From assembly GCA_030549205.1 (NCBI GenBank), contig JAUKTV010000005.1:992001-1056000 (forward strand): a stretch of DNA of 64,000 bases, in the 5' to 3' direction. Shown here piece after piece: positions 42,001 to 54,900 of this stretch. This DNA is from Apiosordaria backusii. Taxonomy: Eukaryota > Ascomycota > Sordariomycetes > Sordariales > Lasiosphaeriaceae. Every line of letters starts with the position of its first letter. Position 1 is the stretch's first letter. The position numbers and the translations under genes are program-made. The notes under the pieces are model-generated. The model was given only the letters and a program-made list of their open reading frames with translations, had not been told where the DNA came from and made no database searches.

Positions 42001-45000
42001 TGTCCAGCCCCTTCATCGAGAAGCTGCTGAGCCAGCGGGCCAGCCCTTTTTTTTTCTTGTGTCGCCCGCATGAAACACCCCTTGATAGGTCTTTCGGCAA
42101 ACAGAACAGGGACAGCCCTGACATGTTTGGACTCGGAGTCGCTGGCGTCTTTCATCTTTCATCCTCGTGGTGTCTTGTTCCACAACGACACAATGTCGCT
42201 CTAGCTGTGTCGAGTTACACGAGAAAAGAGACAATCCGCTAGACTCTCCAAAAAGAGGAGAAAACGGAAAATCCACCGAAAAGAGGAGAAATGGACGGGC
42301 CAAGTCCTGCAGCTTGTGGCTTCGATTCGTTTCTCTTTTCCATTCAGTGGAGAGTGAAACTACCGCACCCCCACTGGCTCCCCCGTTTCTTTCCAAAGGC
42401 AGAACAGTCCAACCAAGACGCTGGATGTCTGCTGGGTCTTGACCCCATTGGCCCAGCAAGGTTCTCAGTTGCTAACAAAAAAAAAGGACAAGGGGGAAGA
42501 CGCGGTGCAGGAACAAGAAGAGAGAAGACGACTGCGCGCAGTGGCTTGCCCAAGACCGTGCGTGCTCACGGCAGAAGGAGAGGAAGTGTCTGTGCCAACG
42601 GCAGAACCCTTGACGAAAGAAAAAGAAAAGAAAAATTGCTGTCGTTGGCTCTCTCTTGTCTCTTCCGTCTGCCGGCGATCAGATACCAACCCAGTCCATC
42701 AAGCCTAGTGTACGATAGGGCGGACAAGGGTGCTGACGGGCAAGGGCCAAGACCACTGGCACGGGGGGAAGGACGGGATGTGGAGGGGAAAACACCAAAT
42801 GAACCAAACATCTTCAACTCCAGGTGGTATCAGCAGCCGAAAGGGGGTATTTTCTGTCTTGGTCGCATTGTTTCTCTCTTTTTTGGTGTCGACACTACTG
42901 CGTATGCTATAATACCAACCAGCCATTTGCACTGGGGAATTTCTATCTAGTCTGGCCAATTGGATAACAACGGCAACGACAGCTAGGCCGTCATTGATCA
43001 GACCAGATGGGAGGAATATCTGGCTGGACTGGAGTCAAGATGCACCCACATACAGGATAATCACGGTGGATAAAAGCTGAGGTAGGGGTGTAAGGAAAGG
43101 ATTCAAACAGCTCACTCTCGGACTTTCTTTGACAGTGCAGGTCTGCATCATGCGAAGAGCTTGTTAGTTGCAGAAGGCTGTCAAGAACTAACAAGAGGGA
43201 GGTGATAACGTGATGCCTTTGTTGCAGACAAGTTGACAAAGGGAAACAGGGGAGGGGGAATGAAGAGAAAAATCTGGTCCTTTGGATGCTGTCTTCAGGG
43301 GTTGCTTGTCGACTTGCACGCATCTGACTTCGTACTCAAGTCTCACGGCACTTTTCTACACCCTCTTCCTCCTGTCAGAAAGGAATTCTCAGCCGAGGGA
43401 AAAAGAAAGGCAGGGCTGACGCGGCAGCAGCGGGACGACGGATGTGGTCCGACACGTTTGGCCAGTCTTGGTGGCAAGTGCCGATCAACACCCTACCTAA
43501 CGTGCTAACCTACATTACTATGGAGTTGTAGCTCCTCTCTTGAGCGCCCATACGAGGTTGAAGCCCGGGGAAGCTCAACCCGCTGGGGAAGCTTGCAGGT
43601 ATGCAGGTACGAGAGACAGGTCGCGGGAGTGTGGGCGGAAGTGTGGGAGGTGGTAGGTGCACGCGAAACAGGCTGACGTTTTCATGGCACGACTTGCGTT
43701 GATTCGGATGCTTCCATCATTATCGGTAGTTGAGGGATTGGATCATGATGATGAAGTGAGATGGCATGTCAGCAAGGAGAGCGTTTCACGATTCATCAAC
43801 CGTCGGACCGATCACCATTCTTGGCAGACTCGACACCGTCATCGCCATCATCAGTATCATCATCTAGGAGGTGGGGGGTTCCAAGTTGAGCTTCAATTTA
43901 CTATCACCGTTATCAGAAACTTGCCTACAGTTTCACTGACCGATACATGCAGGAGTATTGTGTCCGCTCAGGAGGGCTGACAGAGGGATTCCAAAGAACG
44001 CGTCAAAACGGCACAGCTTGCTGCAAGCGCTCAAGTGCTCAGCACACGCACGGCAGCATGCAAAGACAGACCTGGAACCAGGCCCAAAAACCCAGCAGAA
44101 AAGACAACGCAGATGCGGAGTCTGTTGCTTACGGGTTATGTACGCCCGCAGCCAACTTCCAATACTTGCGAACGGCTCGCTCAAAGGAGATTGACGATTC
44201 CCGGATCTTGTTCTGTCCGGCTCGGCTTGTCAAGATAGTTGCTGGTTGTCGGTCAGGATATTGTACTGACTGGTCAGTTCATGATTGCCTCACCTTAATT
44301 TTTACCTGGCCTTGCATTGCCTTGACAGTACGATGCGGGAAGAGGAAAAGACAATCCATGGTTAGGCAAGTGCTGAGTCTTTGGAGTTCTGAGGCCTCGG
44401 CTTTCAATAGGTTGATCAAGCTCTCTGTTTTTCTCACGTTATTTCCCACGCTGTCTCTCATGATTCCGTCTGCCTGCGTCTCTTCAAGTGAAAACAATCG
44501 CAACGGCTCGAAAGTCTGGTAGAAGTAATTACCACCTCCTCACGCCACTCGTCTCATCCCGTCCCCTGTCTTCGCTCTTAGTTGAGTTGTTGGGTAATCG
44601 GGCGTCTGTTTATCAAGCAACGAACCCAGGCTGGTACTCGGTCTTTCCTAACTTCACTTCCCTCTCTTTTACCCATCTATCCCCATGTTATGGAAACGAG
44701 ACTTTGACATGTTTCAGATCTCTTCTCTCTCTTTCCATTTCCTCTCCAACAGGGTAAAAGAGCAACAACAAACATCTGTCAAAAAGCCCCCCCCCCCATC
44801 CAGTCCGGGTAAAGCAATTTACCCTTGGTTGACAGATTTGTGGTTCCATTTTTGCCCCCAGTTACTCTCACGTAGTATTGGGCCCTTTTTTTCCCGCTTT
44901 CATGTCCCATCTGCACGCAACACTGCAACGACAAATTATCCCAATTGGGAGGGGCTTGCATAGTCAATAGCAAAAACGTGCAGATTGAGCCAAAAACCAA

Positions 45001-45803
45001 ACCTCGACTGAACTTGAACCAGACAATTGGGACGTGCTTCCCATTGAATAGGTAAGCTCCCGCATTGGGAGTGTTATACATTGCGTTCTTTTTTCTGTTA
45101 AGCAAGTCAAGCATTGGCTCGGGAAGCTCGGTTGCGTAGCGAGAGGCGGGAGGAGTGGCGTTGTTAGGAGGATGGTATACTTAAGGATGGACCTACCTAT
45201 CTTACAGTGTGCCAAGTAGACGCACACCTCCTCACAGGGCAAGCTGAAGAAGGTCTGATCGGACCGAAACTCGACGCGTTGTGGCCGCGGGGTTGATCGG
45301 TAACCGGGGTTGCGATGGGGAAAAGGGGGGTATAAGATATAACATATGATAATGTGTATATGAGGAATCTTTAAGATATAGGCAAACACCAAGCTCCCCG
45401 TTGTGCGATCCTCCCTAAAGGACAGTTATAAACTTGTAGGAATATCACAATACAGAGGACAGAAGATGGAAAAGATTGACACGGAGCCGGAGGATGATTA
45501 AACAACAAAATGACGGGAAAGAGGTAGGGGGTGGTGTACCTAAGTAAACACCGTCAAAATGAATAGTAGATCCACACAGCAAAAGGTTCGGCATCCTCGC
45601 ACTGATGCAGCCATCTCCCTTTCGCCAACTCGATTACTCATGTTAACCAGCGATGATTTCTAGCTTTGTTGACACCATTGTCTCCATCAACTACTAACCC
45701 TTATTCCAGCAAAGGAAGAAAAAGCTCAAAACCCCCCAGCAAAAGTTACAGAGTGTGTTATTTCCCATCATGACTTTTGCTGTCTATATGATAGTTTATC
45801 CTG

Positions 45804-45842
45804 CCCCCCCCCCCCCAAAAAAAAAAAAAAAAAAAAAAAAAA
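45804..45842 (+). repeat. C13-A26 homopolymer junction
   Basis: Thirteen C followed directly by 26 A. Such runs are prone to length change and to sequencing error, so the exact counts are uncertain. Confidence 0.9.
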
Positions 45843-46906
45843 CCGACAAAAAGGTGTATCCAACAAACTGCTAGCTACAAAGCCTTGATCAGATCAGAAA
45901 AACACCGAGATGTGTGTGTAGGTAATGTGTGGGTAGAGACAGTACATATACATACAACAAACGGAGGTGTAGAACAGTACTATCTATCATCCCATTGTCT
46001 ACTTGACGAAATTTCCTTCAACATGATGTTCCATGGTGGTCTATACAGGTTGGCAAATTACGCCTTCTTGACTTCTTAGTAAAGGGTTTCATTAAACTAC
46101 ATGACACAAGGTACAGACCTGTATCCTACGCGAAGGTTGTCCCCAAACATATATATAAATACCCGTTACAAAAAATCATCCAGACTCACTGTATGTTATT
46201 GACTGGAGAGGGCCAAGACGATGTTTTCGATCTACTCTTACTCAGAATAGAGACCATACGATTGCCGTGCAAAAGTCTATCAAGTAGATACGCTGGGCTT
46301 CAGTTGGGTGCTCGTGTTTGCGTCTTGAAGGCAGGCAATTAACAGAACTCTGCATGTTTATCACAGTACACCCTTACAGACCTGTTTGAGATATGTACTC
46401 TGGAAATCTAAACCATGACATGAATTGTCAAGGAAGCGGGGTGTACCAGTAAGCCTGAAGGTATCACATCACCCAAAGTTCACCATGGCACCCGCAGATA
46501 TGTCCTTCGTCTTGATACAACAGCCATCGTTCATGTTTTCCCCTACTCACCAGCTACCAAAGTTAAAGTAACAACGGCCATGTATGTACAAGATTGATAC
46601 ATCCTCCTCCCGACCTTAACACAGAGACTCCACACATCCATCCTGATTTTCCGACCATCCCAGCAATTCCACCTCCGAAGATGACAGCAAACATTACCAG
46701 GCATGTCGGTTGAGTATACACTACCATTTGCAACATAAAAACTTTCTGCCGCAAGGCAGACCTCTTTTCTCCCATGACCGTAAACACAAATTTCCCACAG
46801 GTAAACCTTCGAGGCAGCCCTGATGTCGCCCCCTACCATCGTCAATCCAGCAGGCCCTCAACTCCCAAGCGAAAGTTGAACCCTGAGTGAGTAGCATATC
46901 TGAAAC

Positions 46907-49428
46907 TCAGTAGCCATCTTCAGTATCAGGCACGCCCCAGACGCAGTTATACTCCCAAACGAACTCATCCAGCCAAAACACCTTCTTGTTCTCGTCCTCC
47001 TCCCTAGGTTCCCTCAGCTTCGAAGACCGGTGGACAGCCTCAAACGTTACCAGCTTGATGAACGGAAGCTTTTCCTCCAACAGGCTCTTCACCCAGACCA
47101 GATCCTTCACGTGATCTTTGAGATTGGGATACTGGTCCGGCTTAGCCAACTGCCAGCGAGGCCTGTGCTTGAACTTATAGCTGATTTGAATGTTGTAGTA
47201 CTTGCGGGGCCTGTTCCGTATGGCCTCTTTCTTCTTCTCCTCCTCTTCCGGAGTACCCTTCACCTCGTCGTCCTTCAACTTGTGATAGATGGGGCTATTG
47301 TGGATGTCGACAAAGTCAATTCCAGTTCGGGGATTGTGTGTGGGTGACATACAAGCTAGGAGACGGTCGATGAGACCGAGGCCTAGCTTATTTCGGCGAT
47401 GCTTGGGATCGACCCAGGCGTGAAGTTTGGCCGTATACCGGCTCGTACCCTGTCCACTGCCAGCTACACCCGGCTGCCAAACACCGGCGTAGGCAAAACC
47501 GAGGATCTGGCCCTTGGTGAGCCCCTGACTGGCGGCCTCATGCTCGTTGTACGGCACCTGGGGTTCGTCGGACCATTGGAGGTTACCCTCTCTCAGGCCA
47601 CAACGGCGAGCGCTGCCGTAGACGGCGACAATGAACGGCATTGAGAGCTCGCGGCTGGTCTGCAAGACCCTTTCCCAATCCTTCGGGGTAGGAGGCTCAG
47701 AGTCAACAACCTGAAAGCCACTCTTCATCTCAGCCTCGTAGATAAGACTGACAGCTTTCATGTCTACCATCTCAGCCGGGCGCAGGAACGCTGGGATTTT
47801 GGGGACACCGGGGTCATGGAGGGGCAGTGGGTGCTCTTCTTCTTCCACTGCCGCTGGCTGGGACTCGGGTTTGACGTACTCCTCGACTTTTCCGGGTTTG
47901 TACGCCAATTGACGCCCTTCATCCTTATAACCCTTCCTCTTTCTGTACTTGTGTAGATCGGTTAGTCGTCGGTGGATCAGCAGATTACTCGACCAGTTGC
48001 GACGTCGCCAATCTTCTTCCCCCTTTAATGCGGAATTATCGCCTATAATTGTCTCGGGGAAGTGCACAGGTTCCACGAGCAGGCCTGTGTTCGTGTCGAC
48101 GTCGGATTTCCAGTGTCGAGGTACATCGTCTTGAAGGAATCTTGGCTTGACATTTTCCGGAATACCGCCCATCCAAGCAGTGATGAATGGTTCGAGATAA
48201 CACAGTGTCTCAAAGTACTCATCATCATTTCTGAAGTCTCGATAGTTCTTCGCCCAGTTCGTCTGGTAAAATTTGCCGCGGTTATCCAGGTGAACATCTC
48301 TCTCGAGGGCAATGCGGTTGCGAACGTCATGGGCGCCCGCAAGTTCCTGCACACCTGTATCGCTAATGGCGATGGTGCTGACTGTGTCAGGCAGGCTATC
48401 TTCGGAACCCTTGAAGTCCCTGTTCGGATGGGGGATGCGATATGTTGTCTGGGAGGCGTGTGTGTTAGATATTTCGAGGTTCACGACCATATGGAGGGCA
48501 AAGAGGGACTACTTACAAGGTCAGGAGAAACATTCTCTGCCTTGAGTGGGAGAGGGGCCGAAGCGTCCTGTCCAGAAGTGGGATCAACAGCCTTTTCGGC
48601 GGGAGGTGAACGCTTGGCTTCCGTCGACACAAGCTTCGCTACCTTCACTGGAGGAACTGCAGAATTTTGCCTCAAAGTAATATCGACAGTCTTCGGCGCG
48701 GGTGGTTCAAGTTTGGTTCCCGCGGATACGAAGTTATGGCGGAGATGAGGAGCTATATATCGCTTCGACTGAGTGCCTTGAGGTTTGGAAGGAGAGTTGA
48801 CGCTTGCGCCCCAGTCGCCGCCAGAACCACAAGGGGGCGGGACATCGTCCCATCCGCTGGAATCTGGGACTGGAAACCCACTACTATCAGTGGCAAGCTC
48901 GGGCTTTGGGTTGCTAACGCTTAGGCTGCTCTTCTGGACGTGGGCGGCAGATGTCGAGTTCTCGATCTTCGGAGCGGGGGCCGAATCCCAGGTATCATTC
49001 CGAACATTCGAAGAAAGCAGTAGATTCTGAGCGGCGTTTTGAGCGAGGCGCTGCGATTCAGAAAAGGCAATCGAAGATCCGGCCGATTTGTTGATGATGG
49101 CTTCTTCCTCAACCGGAGGAACATACCACCCTTCTTTTGTTCTATAAGGAACACTCGAAGGTATCGGCTGGGGAACGTCCCAATCGCCGCTCACGCTCGA
49201 CTCCAGGGCATATCCAAGGCCGGTCCGGTCCGCGGGAGCTCGCTGGATGGCAAGGATCCGATCAAGTGAGTTGTGTTCTTTCTTTTGATCAGGTGAATTG
49301 TGTTTTTTCTTTTGGCCGATCCCCTTGATTCCATAGCGAGGGTTGATTCGACCGACAGCAGCCATGAATTTGTCGGTTGACTCGATGGAGTCCAAGTTGG
49401 CCACCTTGGGCCCAGGCTGCTTGTACAT
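46907..49428 (-). CDS. GNAT-type acetyltransferase-like protein
   Basis: Exons 49428-48517 and 48448-46907 encode 817 residues, with a 68-nt intron (GTAAGT...CCCAG). Residues 1 to about 300 are disordered, but the extreme N-terminus MYKQPGPKVANLDSIESTDK looks ordered. Residues about 340-470 hold conserved-looking blocks (NRGKFYQTNWAKNYRDFRND; DWRRRNWSSNLLIHRRLTDL). The C-terminal half resembles a GNAT fold: FIVAVYGSARR, then GQILGFAYAGVW and SRYTAKLHAWVDPKHRRNKL with the acetyl-CoA-loop-like R-R-x-K-L-G-x-G/L, then LGLGLIDRLLACM. Substrate and partners are unknown. A 27-bp in-frame tandem duplication (49260-49313) lies in the N-terminal region. The alternative is a catalytically dead GNAT-like scaffold. 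Confidence 0.72.
49260..49313 (-). repeat. 27-bp in-frame tandem duplication in the GNAT-like gene
   Basis: Two adjacent 27-bp units (49260-49286 and 49287-49313) differ at three positions. They encode the nine-residue repeat seen as KKKHNSPDQ and KKEHNSLDR. Confidence 0.85.
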
Positions 49429-50282
49429 CCTATCAAGTATCTATCGGAAGCTTAGAACGAAATCGAGGGAACCAAAAAAGAAGAAAAAGAGGATGACATA
49501 CCTGAAGTGATCGAGTCGCAGCAGAAGACAATACCGAAGATCGACTCAGTGACAGGATAGGAAGAAGACAGGCGACTTCCGTAGGACTGGCAACAGCTTT
49601 GGGGAAGTGTTGAGACCAGACGAGGTAGTTGACGATAGCTGCAAGCAGAGGGAAAATAGGCGGGAAAAGGCGGGGCCTACCTGTTTACTGTTCTGATGAC
49701 AGCAAAGTTGCTCACGTGCTGGAAAAAATCAGACAATAACATTCGGAGTGTGTGTCTTGAGGAAGGAGCGAGGGTGAATGGTACTGCCTATGGATACCGG
49801 GCCGTCAAAGGGAAACTCGAATCTTGACAGTGCCAAACAGCGACCAGAGGACGTAGGAGCGAGCAAACAAACAAACGAGAAACAAACAGCATGAAGTAGC
49901 CATTTTCTTGTGTCAAACCATTAGTTCATGCAATGAACATGTTAAGCATATACTTATCGTGTTCAAGGTTGAATACTCAATGAGACCAGAGCTGAATTCC
50001 ATCATCTCTCTGCATGGTCGTCTTAAGGGTGGTCACGTGCATTCTCTATACAGGCACTGGGTCAAATAGCTGGGGAAATAGGCATCAACAATCTCAACCA
50101 ATTCACCAAATTCCATGGTGGAGGAAAGCAAATACTCTTTCTGCAAGAAGTTGTGGCAGGAACCAAATTGTCCTCTGTTGTCAATTCATTGACCCCCTTT
50201 TTTCCATCGGTCTGGTTCAGCGCAAAACTTTGAACCCCGCAGTTAACCAAGCTGCTGTTAGGCAACCCACAGACTAAACATC
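49429..50282. promoter_or_regulatory. Divergent GNAT-like/ARL2 promoter region
   Basis: An 854-bp gap between divergent start codons. No strong motif is evident. Confidence 0.45.
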
Positions 50283-51118
50283 ATGCTCTCCATATTGAGG
50301 AAAGCAAGGCTGAAGGACAAGGAGCTTCGTATTTTGATGCTGTGAGTAGAGTGGTGTATTATTTAGACTATTAATTTTCCATGCTGAGGTTAGATAGCGG
50401 CCTTGACAATGCGGGCAAAACCACCATCGTCAAAAAGATCATGGGCGAGGACATCAACACCGTCAGCCCCACCCTCGGCTTCATCATTAAGACGATTGAA
50501 TACGAAGGGTAAATCATGTCCACTTCCATGGGTGTTGATGCATACTAACTAATAATCTATCTAGATACAAGCTAAATATCTGTGAGTTGCTTCAACCGCA
50601 CCCGCACTCAAACGAACACTGGCTAACCATGCTAGGGGACGTCGGTGGCCAAAAAACACTTCGCTCGTACTGGCGAAACTACTTCGAGAAGACAGATGCC
50701 TTGATATGGGTGGTTGATGCCACGGATCGACTGCGGATTGATGACTGCAGACAGGAGTTACATGGGCTTCTTCAGGAAGAGGTAGGGACCTCGAGATAAG
50801 CAATGCCGGCCAACTGCTGACATAGGTGGGAACAGCGACTTTCAGGGGCAAGCTTGCTTGTGTTTGCAAATAAGACAGACGTTGAGGGGTGCATGACGGG
50901 AGAGGAACTCAAGGAGGTACGTGTCGATGCCCTGTTTCTTTCCTTGGTAGTATTGTCCAGTATCCAAGCTAACTAGCTGATGATAGGGACTGAAGCTTGA
51001 TGAAATTCGAACACATCAGTGGAACATCCTCAGGTGTAGCGCTGTTACTGGATACAACCTGAAAGAAGGGCTGGCTTGGGTTGTGGAGGATGCTAAAGCT
51101 CGACTGTTCCTTTATTGA
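50283..51118 (+). CDS. ARL2: ADP-ribosylation factor-like GTPase 2 (ARL2/CIN4/Alp41)
   Basis: Six exons, 50283-50341, 50398-50508, 50565-50581 (17 nt), 50636-50781, 50836-50916 and 50987-51118, give 181 residues. ARL2 works with tubulin cofactors C, D and E in building the alpha/beta-tubulin dimer. The G motifs are complete: P-loop GLDNAGKT, switch I TVSPTLGF, WDVGGQ (split by intron 3), NKTD and the SAVTG-type loop. Met1 is followed by Leu, not Gly, so there is no N-myristoylation site, consistent with ARL2 rather than ARF. All five introns are GT-AG and 54-70 nt, and every junction restores the family sequence (for example YEG-YKLNI-WDVGG). The stop is TGA at 51116-51118. Confidence 0.95.
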
Positions 51119-51977
51119 ACTGCACACATCACAAACCTCTCTTTCTCGCACTAGGCACCGATAATATTCTAGTAATCAACACCGACCAGTTGGCCCTGTT
51201 TCATGCCATGCCGGCACTTTTTCCAAGATTTATTGGAGGGGCTTGAGATGTACCCCGCCATGCAGCCGACTCAGAGGTGGAGAGCCAACGTCATCGCAGC
51301 TGAAATCAATGTCAAGGAAGAGCTTCCATGATTGTGAATGTTTTTCAAGCTAGGGAAGAGTTACCTGGGCAATGCGAGTAAACAAATCCGTCAGCTGGGT
51401 GGGCCTCTTTCTAAAAAAGCTCTTTTCAGCCGGCCAACGACATCAACAATGCCCACTGTCAGCAGGTTGCAACTCTGATGAAGCCAACAGACCATAGTGA
51501 AAGGACCCCAGGATCCCACAGCAGGTAGAATGCGGTACGGAAGTATTTTGAAACAATGGCTTTTATTTCGAGGTTGCATCCTCGTTGACACTGCCGTTCA
51601 TGTGGCCTGAGCGCCTCCGGGAGAGCTGCGCAAGGGGCTTTGAGACAAGCTCCCGGGCAGCCTATCAGCGGGCGGATAGCGCTGCAGTGGAGCCACAGGG
51701 CCGATGCTGCGTTCCCGTCCAAGCCCCAAAGTGTTGTCCCGTGCTGCCGGTCCGGTTCCAGTTTGAGACCATCAAAAATGCCCCTCCAGGACCCTACATG
51801 CTCTCTTGCTGCTCACTGCTCGCTCCTTGAGGCTTTTGAAGTGTGAACACCAGCCCGCTGTGGATTGTTGATACTGCCCCGGGCCCCGACAGCACAGAGC
51901 CGCGTCGAATCGCTCTATTGTTTACATCTTTTAATTTAATTTCCCTCGTGCGCGTGTCATGCAGACAAGACGACGCC
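51119..51977. promoter_or_regulatory. ARL2 to DUF4045-gelsolin intergenic region
   Basis: An 859-bp gap between two tandem genes. The last ~70 bp before the start codon are pyrimidine-rich and leader-like. No gene recognised. Confidence 0.45.
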
Positions 51978-54900
51978 ATGTCTGACGAGGTTTCCGACTT
52001 TTTGCGGTCAGTCGAGTTGTTGAAGGAGCGACGCGAGGAAGAGGACGAGGCACGCTCGCGAGAACTCGAGGAGAGAATCCTGCAGGAAAAGAGAGAGCGA
52101 CAGGCCCGACGTGCAGGTACGCAGCCAATCCGTTGTTCTGATTTAACTTCCCATAACGCACATCGCCATCCCGCCTCGCACCCCTCCACCGTCCGAACTG
52201 CTCAGCCCGCGGGAAGAACCAGCCAGCCAGGACCACCATTTTCGTGCTGCTGTGGAATTTCCGACCATTCGGCCCTCGGCGCACTGTGACGTCGCTAATA
52301 TTCCCCTCCGGCTCCGAAGTTGAGGTCGTACACACATGCTGGGCAGCTAGACTAACCATTTGTTTGTTTTGTTTTCACAGAACGCGCGAGGTCAATTTCA
52401 CCACAAAAATCTTCACCAGCGAATACGCCATCACCTACCTCACATAGAATTGGTGTTTTGTCGGTCGCCGATGGCACAAGTCTACCGTCACCTGCATTCG
52501 AGCGTTCGGGAAGCCCACTGCCCCGGGGTGTATCTTCATTGGATGAACCCACGGATAGCGTAACCGACTTGTCAAGCTCACCAACAAAAGAAAACGAGTC
52601 CCCATTCGACTCCGATACCAAGCGCACAAGCGTCTCTTTGACTTCGCCCTCTGTCGGTGTGGCTTCTGCTCGATCTCCCCTTTCGTGGCAGAGAAGACCT
52701 AGGTCACAAACCTCCGATCGGACCAAGATGAGACCATTATCGATGGTGGCCGCCGAAAACGCCGCTCGAAATTCGCCCAATCTCTCCGAAGCAGCACCAC
52801 CAGCCGAAGAAACTCTTTCTCGGGATCAAATTGCGCAGTCTTTGGCTAGCAAAGACCCGTCTTGGTTTCGGCAGACTGCTGATCCTGGTCGCGGTTCGGG
52901 AGCATTCAGGAAGAGTCAAGTTGAGGACGAAGACACCGTTGATGTCTCTTCATCCTCACGCACACAACTTCCCGGCATGTCTCGTCCGTCTGTGATCGAC
53001 TCTCCCAGAGACAGCCCTCGGCCCGAGTCTCAGACTCTGCCAAGGCAGCTCGGATCGCCCCTCCCTATCACGAGTGCTCAGCGCCTCGAGCCCCCAACTG
53101 GCGATGCAGTTGGAGAACCCGACCCCCCAAACACCAATCGCCACTCTATCGGTTCACCAACTGGGCGGACATCGCCAGCTCGAGCTGTGTCTCCTACCAA
53201 GGGCATGGGTGGGTTTGTGCAAAGTGCCATGATGAAACGTTCCGACAGCGTCAAGCGGTGGAGTGTAAATTCCCCAGGAGGCTTACAACGCGCCGACTCT
53301 GTCTTGTCTCCTAGGGCTAGTCCTCGTCCCACTAGCATGCTTTTCAGAGAGGGATCGTCAACGCCCCTGTCAAGACCTACCTCAAGCCATGAAAAGGAGG
53401 AGCCCGAGAAGGCAGAAGTCCAAGAGGAGGATCAAAAAGAAGAGAAGCAGCAGGAGCAAGAGGAAGACATTCCGGCCGGAGCAAAAACCCCAACCCAGCC
53501 AAAGGCTGAACCTGAAAAGACCACACCTCCAACAAGTCCCTCAAAGACAATGGATCCGCGGAGATGGAGCCCAACCAAGAGCTCAAGCTGGCTTGAGGCT
53601 GCTCTCAACAAACCAGAGTCTCCCAAATCGAAGCCTGCCCCGGTCTCTACGTCCAACCAACCTTCCTGGATGCTGGAGTTGAACAAGGCAAAGGCGCAGA
53701 AAGTGGTCAGCACGAGTTCGGAACTCCCTCGCAGCCCATCCTTCTTGAAGAAGACAGAAGTGAAGACCGACGGACTTATGAGGTCCACGCCCATGGGAGC
53801 CAGTCTTAAACCATCCGCACTGAGCTCCTTCCCAGCTGTTCCTCCGGTTGCGACGAGCGATAAAGCGCCGGTCAGTGATTTTCGTAATAATCTCAGAAAG
53901 GCATCACCAACAAATGAGGCCTTTGAGGCCTCTGCTAGCTTACCAACCAAGGCCAAGCCTGATGCCCTACCCAAAAATGACTTCCGCGGCAATCTCAAGC
54001 ACCGCTCACCGGCTTTCGACGGCAATAAGTCATCAGAAGCTGTGGATGAGCTGAAAACCGTTTTTGGGAGTCTGCGCAGGACCAAGACACAGAATTATGT
54101 GGCCGCAGATGAACTCAAGGACAACATTGTTAGAGGCAAAAGAGGCTTGAGCATTACTGGCGGACCCAAAAAGACGGAGCGTGTGGATGAGTTCAAAGAC
54201 GCCATTTTGAAGAAGAAGGAGGACTTCAAGAAGGTACAAGAACAAGGACGCGGCGTCACAAGGGAGTCCAGCTCAGCATCTGAGAGATCACTTCCCGAGG
54301 GTCTGGTCAAAAAGCTCGAGCTGAATCGAACAGGCACCCTCTCCAAGTCTTCCACCCCGGAGTTACCTCTCGCATCTCCTGTGCTTGGTAGCTCGAATCG
54401 CTCCAGCTATTTCTCCACCTCCAAGCCTGAGATAACCACACCCTCGGCCTCAAAGTTTTCACCAGAAGCTGAGCAGCCGCCTGCTGAGCCGGCCACCGCC
54501 CAAAAGCAGACAATTATCCCTGGGAGGCTTGGAGGCCGAGCGGGGGGAAGCATCGGAGGGTTGGCAGAGAGATTTAACCCTGCTTTGGCAGGCCTCATAG
54601 CAAGAGGTCCGCTAGGAGCCTCCGGCCCTGCCAAGAGCCCAGGAACATCTTCTAGCCCCGGCTCTGGAGAACCTGCTGCGATGGAAGAACCGACAAAACC
54701 CGGGCCTCAGTTGACTCATATGACGAAGGGTAGAGCCCGTGGTCCTAAGAGGAAAGCGCCGTCCGCTGTTGCGAAGGCCGCTGAGCAACCCGGGGAGAAG
54801 GCAACGTCTGCCGACTCTAACAAGGGAACTGCCACATCTCCACCAGCAGCTAAACCGCTCACTTCTCCTAAGCCTTCGAGGTTCGCTACTTCTGTTGGAA

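Larger units (their letters stand above)
34806..46906. other. 12.1-kb block without recognisable genes
   Basis: No frame in this block shows a recognisable domain or protein-like composition, and I could not assemble a spliced gene. Sampled stretches keep CpG and have TpA no more frequent than ApT (for example 38001-38120), so there is no obvious sign of repeat-induced point mutation. No LTR pair, transposase or tRNA was found. Local features are a 12-bp palindrome GTCGACGTCGAC (35137-35148), a palindrome cluster (39001-39043), C-runs near 44785, and a C13-A26 homopolymer junction (45804-45842). Pyrimidine-rich patches resemble fungal leaders. It could be an extended upstream region of the CRIB gene, a non-coding RNA locus, or decayed sequence. 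Confidence 0.6.

Noticed and set aside
42291..42950. 219-codon frame in the gene-free block
   Set aside because: The longest frame there, but Arg/Pro/Ser-rich without any domain or plausible splice partners; long frames by chance are expected over 12 kb.
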